Origin: Pseudomonadota bacterium
GTDB lineage: Bacteria; Pseudomonadota; Alphaproteobacteria; Acetobacterales; Acetobacteraceae
Assembly: GCA_021815835.1 (NCBI GenBank)
Contig: JAKAZN010000126.1
Span: forward strand, 1-6,188
Length of the DNA stretch: 6,188 nt
Direction: 5' to 3'
Made by a program: the position numbers and the translations under genes. The notes under the pieces were generated by a model. That model worked only from the letters and a program-made list of their open reading frames with translations. It was not told the DNA's origin and ran no database searches. Position 1 is the stretch's first letter. The number at the start of each line of letters is the position of its first letter. Positions 1 to 5,317 of this stretch are shown here, piece after piece.

Positions 1-1200
1 GATCCGCGCGTGATCCAGCACATGGCGGGTCATCCCGCCCAGCAGCGCCTCCCGCCAGGACCCGTGCGTGTAGGCGCCCATGACCAGCAGGTCCGCGCCC
101 TCCGCCTCGGAAGCCGCGAGCAGGGCCGCGCCCGGCGGGCCGTCGCCGGACGGCACCGCCAGCGCGTGGGCCGGCACGCCGGCGGCGCGCACCGCCTCCG
201 GGATCGCCGGCACCGCGCCGACCTCCAGCACCACCACCCGCGCGGCGTGGGGCAGCAGCGGCCCGGCCGCATCCAGCGCGGCGGCGGCGCGGGCATCCCC
301 GTCGCGCCAGCCGAGCGCGATCACCTGGCCCAGGCCCTCGCCCGGCGGATCGGGCAGCAGCAGCACCGGGCGCCCGGTATCGAACAGCGCGGCGTGGAGC
401 GCCTCGCGCGGCAGCGGCGGCCCACCGGCGCGCGGCCGGGCCATGACGATCGCGCCGGCCGCGCGCCCCGCCGCGCCGAGCGCGGCGGCGGGATGGCCCT
501 CCACATCCTCCCAACGGAGAAGCGGAGGATCGCGCTGCGCGGCGCGCCAGAAATCGACCGCCGCCCAGGTCGCGGCCAGGCCGGCGCCGCGCACGGCTTT
601 CAGTTCGGCGCGGTGCTCTGCGGTCAGCACCTCCTCGCTCGGCAGGAAGGACGTGGCGGGGCCGGGATGGATACCGAGCGCCAGGATGCCGGCCGCGCCG
701 GTGCGCGCGCGCCACGCCGCCGCCGCGTCCAGCACGCCGGGCACGCTCTCCGCCCGGTCCAGCACCGCCAGCACCTCACCCGTGTGCGCCGGCACGGCTT
801 CGGCCACGCGCCGCCCGGGACGCAGCCCCACGCCCGCGCCGTGCCCCAGCGCCACCGCGCCCAGGCACAGGGCGACCGACAGAGCCACGTTGCCCATCGC
901 CTGCGCGCCGCGCCCGTCGCGCAGCAGATCGAGCGTCTGCAGGCTGAACGACGAAAACGTGGTGTAACCGCCGCAGAACCCGATCATCAGGAACGCGCGC
1001 AGCTCCGCCAGACCCGACAGCCGCCCATCGGTCGCGGTCAGGCTGGCGACGAAGCCGATGATGAAGGATCCGGTGACATTGATGAGGATCGTGCCCCAGG
1101 GAAACGCCGGCCCGGTCACCCGCGCCATCGCCATCGCCACCCAGGCCCGCGCGAGGCTGCCCAGCGCCCCGCCGATCCCGATCAGGACATACGACACCAT
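1..1200 (-). CDS. crcB: CrcB/Fluc fluoride channel fused to a tandem universal stress protein (3' end beyond window)
   Basis: Read from ATG at 1200, the frame stays open for 400 codons to the window edge. Residues 1-125 are CrcB/Fluc-like, a small four-helix membrane channel that exports fluoride. Seen are the GGALGSLARAW N-terminus with Arg17, the INVTGSF motif with Asn41, and GFCGGYTTFSSFS with the paired phenylalanines Phe82 and Phe85 that line the family's pore. Four hydrophobic segments fall near 3-25, 34-56, 66-90 and 101-122. From about 132 the protein resembles tandem-domain universal stress proteins: GILALGIHPG (171-180), GAIVMARP (249-256), TGRPVLLLP (275-283), and DLLVMGAYTHG (370-380) followed by LLGGMTRHVL. 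Usp proteins end soon after this, so few residues are probably missing. GGGAG (1208-1212) sits 7 bases before ATG. A fluoride riboswitch lies upstream. The Usp nucleotide loop is degenerate (Thr378 for the second Gly). CrcB identity is firm, Usp identity good, and the fusion is read directly from the sequence. Confidence 0.9.
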   Translation of the reverse strand, partial: MVSYVLIGIGGALGSLARAWVAMAMARVTGPAFPWGTILINVTGSFIIGFVASLTATDGRLSGLAELRAFLMIGFCGGYTTFSSFSLQTLDLLRDGRGAQAMGNVALSVALCLGAVALGHGAGVGLRPGRRVAEAVPAHTGEVLAVLDRAESVPGVLDAAAAWRARTGAAGILALGIHPGPATSFLPSEEVLTAEHRAELKAVRGAGLAATWAAVDFWRAAQRDPPLLRWEDVEGHPAAALGAAGRAAGAIVMARPRAGGPPLPREALHAALFDTGRPVLLLPDPPGEGLGQVIALGWRDGDARAAAALDAAGPLLPHAARVVVLEVGAVPAIPEAVRAAGVPAHALAVPSGDGPPGAALLAASEAEGADLLVMGAYTHGSWREALLGGMTRHVLDHARI

Positions 1201-1225
1201 CCGCCCGCTCCCGCCATGGCCCCGG

Positions 1226-1244
1226 GGCCGGCGACGCGCCGGCC
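1226..1244 (-). other. GC-rich leader hairpin between fluoride riboswitch and crcB start
   Basis: A perfect 8-bp stem (1226-1233 with 1237-1244) closes a three-base loop. It lies 12 bases beyond the riboswitch and 25 bases before the crcB ATG. It overlaps a 12-bp palindrome, GGCCCCGGGGCC, at 1218-1229, so the two structures exclude each other. No T-run follows on the transcribed strand, so it does not look like an intrinsic terminator. It is likely part of the expression platform, but its role is inferred. Confidence 0.5.
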
Positions 1245-1256
1245 GCATCGAGGGTG

Positions 1257-1306
1257 GTAGGAGTCATCAGCCCTGGCAGGGCGGTTGAGGGGGGACTCCA
1301 TCCCCG
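1257..1306 (-). promoter_or_regulatory. Fluoride riboswitch (crcB RNA motif)
   Basis: This RNA aptamer binds fluoride through magnesium ions and turns on fluoride-resistance genes. The minus strand shows the full crcB motif layout. GGGGATGGAGTCCCC (1305-1291) is followed by the TCAACC joint, a short hairpin, and CTGATGACTCCTAC (1270-1257). P1 pairs GGAGTC (1299-1294) with GACTCC (1265-1260), P3 pairs GCCCT (1282-1278) with AGGGC (1274-1270), and the pseudoknot pairs GGGG (1305-1302) with CCCC inside 1293-1289. The conserved CTGATG and CTAC-type 3' end match published examples of the class as I remember them. It lies 57 bases upstream of a CrcB start codon, the typical place for this riboswitch. 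Motif, three helices and context agree, so the call is strong. Confidence 0.94.
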
Positions 1307-1313
1307 CGCCGGC

Positions 1314-1342
1314 AACCTGCCGGGCGCGGGCGGGCTTGGCAA
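1314..1342 (-). promoter_or_regulatory. Candidate sigma-70-type promoter for the riboswitch-crcB transcript
   Basis: TTGCCA (1342-1337) matches the -35 consensus TTGACA at five of six positions. Exactly 17 bases later, CAGGTT (1319-1314) sits where a -10 box would be, but it keeps only the key A at position 2 and T at position 6. Initiation from it would fall at about the first base of the riboswitch aptamer, which supports the placement. The -10 match is poor and the region is GC-rich, so this is tentative. Confidence 0.3.
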
Positions 1343-1351
1343 GCGGATGCG

Positions 1352-1396
1352 CGCGGTCAGCCGACCGCCACTTTCCCGCGGTCATCCGACCGCCAC
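1352..1396 (-). repeat. Two tandem 20-bp repeats, each an inverted repeat, spanning the cupin stop codon
   Basis: The copies at 1352-1371 and 1377-1396 (plus strand cgcggtcagccgaccgccac) differ at one base, g or t in the loop, and are separated by five bases. Each contains a 6-bp inverted repeat, gcggtc and gaccgc, around a 4-base loop (1353-1368 and 1378-1393). The right copy carries the last codons and TGA stop (1382-1384) of the cupin gene, and the left copy lies in the 3' untranslated region. On the transcribed strand they could form two hairpins in series, but no T-run follows, so intrinsic termination is not supported. A Rho-associated 3' end, an mRNA-protecting structure or a protein-binding site are all possible. 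Confidence 0.8.
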
Positions 1397-1714
1397 GTTG
1401 TCATACACCCCCACACCCTGGAGCAGCAGGAACTTGCACGGCCCGCCCGCAACGCCATGCACCGTGTGCGCGGTCATCGGCGCCACCTCGCAGCGTTGGC
1501 CCGGCTCCATCCGGTGCAGCGCGCGCGGCGCGCGGGTCTCCACCTCCATCGGGCCTTCCAGGCAGACGAAACTGTCGGTGATGGTGGAATGGTAATGCCA
1601 GGGCACGCATTCGCCCTGGGCCAGGGTCAGGATCGAGGCGCGCATATCCGCCCCCTCCATCACCCGGTCATAGCCCGCGATCGCGAGCCGCATCCCCCGC
1701 GCGCCTTCCTGCAT
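1382..1714 (-). CDS. Small single-domain cupin protein
   Basis: The product is 110 residues, typical of a one-domain cupin beta-barrel. Motif 1 is seen as G34-x5-H40-x-H42-x4-D47-x6-G54, the standard spacing but with Asp where the usual metal-ligand Glu stands. Motif 2 is looser: G72, P79, H83 and H86. His40, His42, Asp47 and His83 are the likely metal ligands. No signal peptide or membrane segment is visible, so a cytoplasmic place is expected. The ATG at 1714 is chosen because GGAGG (1727-1723) lies 8 bases upstream, although the frame stays open further up. It starts 64 bases after the transporter operon, so it may be cotranscribed with that or use its own promoter near 1744-1752. Family is clear. 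The reaction, or whether it is a sugar- or ligand-binding protein rather than an enzyme, cannot be told. Confidence 0.88.
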   Translation of the reverse strand: MQEGARGMRLAIAGYDRVMEGADMRASILTLAQGECVPWHYHSTITDSFVCLEGPMEVETRAPRALHRMEPGQRCEVAPMTAHTVHGVAGGPCKFLLLQGVGVYDNVAVG

Positions 1715-1743
1715 GGCACCCCCCTCCGAACCCGTTCCGGCAG

Positions 1744-1752
1744 AGACTAGCA
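1744..1752 (-). promoter_or_regulatory. Possible extended -10 promoter element for the cupin gene
   Basis: The minus strand reads TGCTAGTCT, an extended -10 form (TG-n-TAnnnT). It lies in the 64-base gap between the transporter stop and the cupin start, about 30 bases before the ATG. No convincing -35 box is found at 16-18 bases. The gap also holds a GC palindrome (GGCGGCCGCC, 1755-1764). The promoter is weakly supported. Confidence 0.25.
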
Positions 1753-1778
1753 CGGGCGGCCGCCGGCGCCGAGAAACC

Positions 1779-4304
1779 TCAGGCCACGTCCAGCTCCGGC
1801 TGCACGACGCCCAGCAGCCGCGCCTGCAAGGCGTGGTCCGCCTCCAGCTCCCGCGCGCCGCCGGCAAACGCAACCTGGCCGTTCACCAGCACATAGGCGC
1901 GATCGACGATCGGCAGCACGGTTTCCGCGTGATGCTCCACGATCACCATCGCCACCTTGCCGCGCAGCCGCACCAGCGCCGCCATCACCTCCTGCACGAT
2001 CGCCGGCGCCAGCCCCTCGAACGGCTCGTCGAGCAGAATGAGCTTCGCCGGCACCATCAGCGCCCGCGCGATCGCGAGCATCTGGCGTTCGCCGCCCGAC
2101 AGGCTCTCCGCCTGCGATCGCGCCAGCACGCGCAGTTTCGGGAACAGGTCGAAGACCTCGTCGAGGCTCGCGCCCCCCGGCCGCGTCGCGATGCGCAGAT
2201 TGTCGAGCACGCTGAGATTGGGAAACAGCCGCCGCCCCTCCGGCACCAGCGAAATCCCGCGCCGGTTGATCTCGAAGCTGGGCGCGGCCGCGATCGAGGC
2301 ACCGTCGAACAGGATCCGCCCCGCGCTCGCCCGCACCGTGCCGGTCAAGGTGCGCAACAATGTGGTCTTGCCGACCCCGTTGCGCCCGAGCAGCGCCACC
2401 GCCTCCCCGACGTGGACACGCAGATCGACCCCGTCCAGCACCCGGCTGCCGCCATAGCCGGCCATCACGCCCGCGGCCTCCAGCAGCACGGGGCCGATCG
2501 CCACGGCGGCCACGTCGGCGGCCACGGCGGCGGCGGGTGTGGCCGGCTTCGCGCCATGCGCGGTGCCGAGATAGGCGGAGATCACCTCGGGATTGCGCGC
2601 GACCTCGGCCGGCTTGCCGTCGGCGATCAGCCGCCCCTGATGCAGCACGGTGATGCGATCGGACAGCGCCAGCACGCGATCGATATCGTGCTCGATCAGC
2701 AGCACCGCGTGGGTTTGCGCCAGATCGCGAATCAGCTTCGCCACCACCACGCGATCCGCCTCCGCCAGGCCGGCGAGCGGTTCGTCCAGCAGCAGCAGCT
2801 TGGCCTCGGTGGCCAAGGTGATGGCGATCTCCAGCAGCCGCTGCTCGCCATGGGCCAGATTGGCGCAGGTCTCCCCCGCGCGATCGGCCAGCCCCACCGC
2901 ATCCAGCAGCGACCAGGCGCGCGCGTTGATGTCCTCGATCGCGTACGCATCCGCCAGCAGCGCGCCGCGCGCCGGATGATGCGCCTGCACGGCGATGCGG
3001 ACATTCTCGAATGCGGTCAACGTCCGGAACACGCTGATGATCTGAAACGACCGCCCGAGCCCCAGCCGCACCCGCCGATCGACCGCCATTCCGGAAATCT
3101 CCTGGCCCTCGAAGCGGATCGATCCCGCGTTCGGCGCCAGCAGCCCGGTCAGCATGTTGAACAAGGTGGTTTTGCCGGCCCCGTTCGGCCCGATGAAGCT
3201 GTGCAGCTGGAACGGATAGACATCGAGCTTGATGTCGTTCGCCGTCACCAGCGAGCCGAACCGCTTGTGCAGGCCCGCGATCGACAGGATCGGCCGCGTG
3301 GCGTCCAGTTTCAGCCGGTCCTCGTGCCAGGGCACGATGCGCGCCGGGCGCGGGGGAATCCCCGGCCGGGTCAGGGTCCAGCGTGGCCGGCGCAGCAGCC
3401 GCTGCGCCAGGCCGATGATCCCCTCCGGCGAAGCGAGCGCGAAGACCAGGATGATCGGCGCGAACAGCAGCCACCAATTCTCCCACAGCGCCGAGAGCCG
3501 GTCCTCCAGGATCACGAACGCGATCGCCCCGAACAGCGGCCCCAGGAACTGGTGTACGCCGCCGAACACCGTCATCAGCAACGCATCGCCCGCGTGCTGC
3601 CAGCCGAGATTATCGGCATACGCCCCGCGCAGCAGCAGCGCGAGCAGCGCGCCGGCGAAGCCGATCAGCCCGCCCATCACCACGAACGCGACCAGCTTGA
3701 TCCGGAACGGATTGTAGCCGAGCGAGCGCATCCGCTGCTCGTTGTCGCGCAGAGCCTGCAAGGTCCGCCCGAACGGGGAATGCGCGAGCCGCCAGAGAAA
3801 CGCCATCCCGACGGTGACGGCGACGATGACGAAACCATGGAAGACCAGCGGATTGCCGAGCCACGGGCGCGGCACGTTCTGCAGGCCGTTCTCGCCCCCG
3901 GTGAGCGCGGTCCATTTGAAGGCGATCTCGAACGCCGTCTGCGAGAACGCCAACGTCAGCAGGGAGAAATAGAGGCCGCGCCGGCGCAGGATGATGAGCC
4001 CGATCAGCAACGCCAGCAGCATCGAGAACCCGACCACGAGGATCAGCGCCAGCGCCTCGTTCGGTACCCCGTCCAGCAGCGCGATCGCGGTGGCGTAGCT
4101 CGCGCAGCCGAAGAAGACGGAGGCGCCGAACGGCACCAGGCCGGTATAGCCCACCAGCAGGTTCACCGACGCGCCGTACAGCGTGTAGATCGCGATCTCG
4201 GTGATCAGCGAATCCGGCGCGCCGATCGCGTGCCACAACAACGTGAGCGCGGTCAGGACGATGGCGACCCAAAGCGCCGGATGACGGGTCCAGGCGGCGC
4301 TCAT
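1779..4304 (-). CDS. livMGF: LivM-LivG-LivF fusion: HAAT ABC importer permease and both ATPases in one polypeptide
   Basis: One 841-residue frame holds three normally separate subunits. Residues 1-302 are a LivM permease with many hydrophobic helices, a GYTGLVPFGASVFFG region (52-66) and the ATPase-contacting loop near 176-204. An Arg/Pro-rich linker (303-335) leads to LivG (about 338-580): Walker A GPNGAGKTT (372-380), Q-loop Gln421, signature LAHGEQ (483-488, the LAxGxQ form usual in LivG), Walker B KLLLLDEP with Asp507/Glu508, and H-loop His539. An Ala/Val linker (583-604) leads to LivF (about 606-841): Walker A GRNGVGKTT (640-648), VPEGRR (687-692), signature LSGGERQ (735-741), Walker B KLILLDEP with Asp759/Glu760, and His791. 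All ATPase motifs look intact. The inner-membrane part pairs with LivH, and the ATPases drive uptake from the cytoplasm. The ATG overlaps the LivH stop, with GGGAG 8 bases upstream. No internal start with a good ribosome site was seen at either junction. The substrate is unknown. Confidence 0.93.
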   Translation of the reverse strand: MSAAWTRHPALWVAIVLTALTLLWHAIGAPDSLITEIAIYTLYGASVNLLVGYTGLVPFGASVFFGCASYATAIALLDGVPNEALALILVVGFSMLLALLIGLIILRRRGLYFSLLTLAFSQTAFEIAFKWTALTGGENGLQNVPRPWLGNPLVFHGFVIVAVTVGMAFLWRLAHSPFGRTLQALRDNEQRMRSLGYNPFRIKLVAFVVMGGLIGFAGALLALLLRGAYADNLGWQHAGDALLMTVFGGVHQFLGPLFGAIAFVILEDRLSALWENWWLLFAPIILVFALASPEGIIGLAQRLLRRPRWTLTRPGIPPRPARIVPWHEDRLKLDATRPILSIAGLHKRFGSLVTANDIKLDVYPFQLHSFIGPNGAGKTTLFNMLTGLLAPNAGSIRFEGQEISGMAVDRRVRLGLGRSFQIISVFRTLTAFENVRIAVQAHHPARGALLADAYAIEDINARAWSLLDAVGLADRAGETCANLAHGEQRLLEIAITLATEAKLLLLDEPLAGLAEADRVVVAKLIRDLAQTHAVLLIEHDIDRVLALSDRITVLHQGRLIADGKPAEVARNPEVISAYLGTAHGAKPATPAAAVAADVAAVAIGPVLLEAAGVMAGYGGSRVLDGVDLRVHVGEAVALLGRNGVGKTTLLRTLTGTVRASAGRILFDGASIAAAPSFEINRRGISLVPEGRRLFPNLSVLDNLRIATRPGGASLDEVFDLFPKLRVLARSQAESLSGGERQMLAIARALMVPAKLILLDEPFEGLAPAIVQEVMAALVRLRGKVAMVIVEHHAETVLPIVDRAYVLVNGQVAFAGGARELEADHALQARLLGVVQPELDVA
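2500..2531 (-). repeat. Short in-frame codon repeat encoding the LivG-LivF linker
   Basis: Three copies of a gccacg(g/t)cgg-like unit begin at 2500, 2509 and 2521 on the plus strand, offset by 9 and 12 bases, both multiples of three. They encode the Ala-Ala-Val / Ala-Ala-Asp-Val stretch at residues 592-602 of the fusion, between the two ATPase domains. This low-complexity linker may have grown by slippage. Confidence 0.6.
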
Positions 4305-4317
4305 TCGAACCGCTCCC
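4301..4317 (-). promoter_or_regulatory. ATGA start/stop overlap with ribosome site linking LivH and LivMGF
   Basis: The LivH stop TGA (4303-4301) and the LivMGF start ATG (4304-4302) share bases in an ATGA overlap. GGGAG at 4317-4313, inside the LivH coding end, is 8 bases before the ATG. This arrangement is typical of translational coupling and sets the LivMGF start, excluding the longer open frame that reaches up to 4544 inside LivH. Confidence 0.85.
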
Positions 4318-5170
4318 ACCGCTCGCCCAACAGGCCGCGCGGGCGCAGCAGCAGCACCACCGCCATGAACACGTACATGATGGCGCCCGAGGCGGCCGGG
4401 GCGAACTGGATGGTCATGGTCACCACCTCGCCCACCAGCAGCCCGGCGATCACCGCGCCGGGAAACGACCCGAGGCCGCCGATCGTCACGATGACGAAGG
4501 CCGGCATGATCGCATCCTCCGACATCGTCGGCACCACCTGCCACAGCGGCGCGGCCAGCAACCCGGCCACCGCGGCGATGGCGCAGCCCAGGCCGAACAC
4601 CGCGGTCAGCACGCGCGGCAGGCGGATGCCCAATAGCCCCACCATCTCCGGATCGCGCGAGCCGGCGCGCAGGATGCGGCCGTACGGGGTGAATTGCAGG
4701 AACGCCCAGAGCGCGACGAGCAGTATCACCGTCACGAGGAACACCGCGAAGCGGTAGCGGGTGATCAGCACCGGGCCCCAGAGGAAGATGCCCGACAGGA
4801 ACTCGGGCGCGTTGAACGGCAGGCCGAGGCCGCCCCAGATGACCCGCGTCAGCGCCTGCATCATCAACGCCAGGCCGAAGGTGACGATCAGGCTGATCAG
4901 CGGTTCCTTGTCATAGAGATGGTGGATCAGCACCCGCTCCACCGCCATCCCGACGACGCCCACCAGCACCGGCGCCGCCACCACCGCCGGCCAGCCGAAC
5001 TGCCCGTACAAGGTCAGGCCGAAATACGCCCCCAGCGCGAAGAACGCGCCATGGGCGAAGTTGACGATACCGAGCAGGCCGAAGATGACCGACAGCCCGA
5101 TCGCCATCAACACATAGAGCCCGCCCAGCACGAGGCCGTTGGCAAGCTGGGACATGACGAGCGACAGCAT
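4301..5170 (-). CDS. livH: LivH-type inner-membrane permease of a HAAT ABC importer
   Basis: The 289-residue product has the usual LivH length. It is hydrophobic throughout, with about eight helix-like segments. Family marks include GLYVLMAIGLSVIFGLLGIVNFAHG in pieces between residues 17 and 41, the cytoplasmic loop TPYGRILRAGSRDPEMVGLLGI (starting at 161) that contacts the ATPase, and TIGGLGSFPGAVIAG (229-243). It should pair with the LivM part of the next gene to form the channel for a small amino-acid-like substrate. The ATG at 5170 is preferred because AGGG lies five bases upstream. A second Met at residue 6 (5155) has no visible ribosome site. It lies 147 bases after the binding-protein gene and overlaps the next gene by four bases, which indicates an operon. 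Branched-chain amino acids are the classic substrate, but amides, urea or aromatic acids are transported by relatives. Confidence 0.94.
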   Translation of the reverse strand: MLSLVMSQLANGLVLGGLYVLMAIGLSVIFGLLGIVNFAHGAFFALGAYFGLTLYGQFGWPAVVAAPVLVGVVGMAVERVLIHHLYDKEPLISLIVTFGLALMMQALTRVIWGGLGLPFNAPEFLSGIFLWGPVLITRYRFAVFLVTVILLVALWAFLQFTPYGRILRAGSRDPEMVGLLGIRLPRVLTAVFGLGCAIAAVAGLLAAPLWQVVPTMSEDAIMPAFVIVTIGGLGSFPGAVIAGLLVGEVVTMTIQFAPAASGAIMYVFMAVVLLLRPRGLLGERWERFE

Positions 5171-5267
5171 CGCGGCCCTACGTGGGAACGGCCCGCGCCG
5201 GGCGCGGCGGGGCGAGGCGGGTCGGGCGCATGGATCGTCTCTCCCTGGACGTCACGGATCGGGCAGC

Positions 5268-5306
5268 CCCGTCGCTCCCTCCCGCGATGCGGACGGGAGC
5301 GACGGG
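5268..5306 (-). other. Strong intercistronic hairpin after the binding-protein gene
   Basis: A perfect 12-bp inverted repeat (5268-5279 with 5295-5306) closes a 15-base loop that can itself form a 3-bp mini-stem (5282-5284 with 5290-5292). It begins 11 bases past the binding-protein stop codon and lies about 100 bases before LivH. No T-run follows on the transcribed strand. In binding-protein-dependent operons, such hairpins often protect the upstream mRNA or lower transcription into the membrane genes. That role is inferred here, while the inverted repeat itself is seen. Confidence 0.75.
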
Positions 5307-5317
5307 TGCGGGGTCGA

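Noticed and set aside
1215..1217. Alternative ATG 17 bases upstream of the crcB start
   Set aside because: It is out of frame with CrcB and lies inside the leader palindrome.
10..1260. Plus-strand open frame of 416 codons, with another at 80-967
   Set aside because: Both are Arg/Ala/Pro-rich and low in complexity, and they lie opposite the CrcB-Usp frame, which has conserved motifs, a ribosome site and a riboswitch.
1755..1770. GC palindromes GGCGGCCGCC and GGCGCC between the transporter and the cupin
   Set aside because: Short self-complementary GC runs are common by chance at this base composition, and there is no second copy or T-run to suggest a function.
1714..1873. Extended start for the cupin, 53 codons upstream
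   Set aside because: The extension overlaps the end of LivMGF and has no cupin-like sequence. The ATG at 1714 has an excellent GGAGG.
1747..3486. Minus-strand open frame of 579 codons in another register over the ATPases
   Set aside because: It is an Arg/Ala/Gly-rich shadow of the LivG/LivF coding sequence with no intact ATPase motifs of its own.
4304..4544. Extended start for LivMGF, 80 codons upstream
   Set aside because: The extra residues are antisense-like Gly/Arg-rich sequence inside the LivH coding region. The ATGA overlap with GGGAG defines the true start.
1713..4757. Very long plus-strand open frame (about 1014 codons) opposite the transporter genes
   Set aside because: Its product is a Gln/Arg/His/Pro-rich string with no recognisable domain, and it runs antisense to clear LivM, LivG and LivF motifs. 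Long mirror frames are expected in GC-rich DNA.
5268..5306. Hairpin as an intrinsic terminator separating the binding protein from livH
   Set aside because: No T-run follows the stem on the transcribed strand, and the downstream genes are the matching transporter parts, so complete termination is unlikely.
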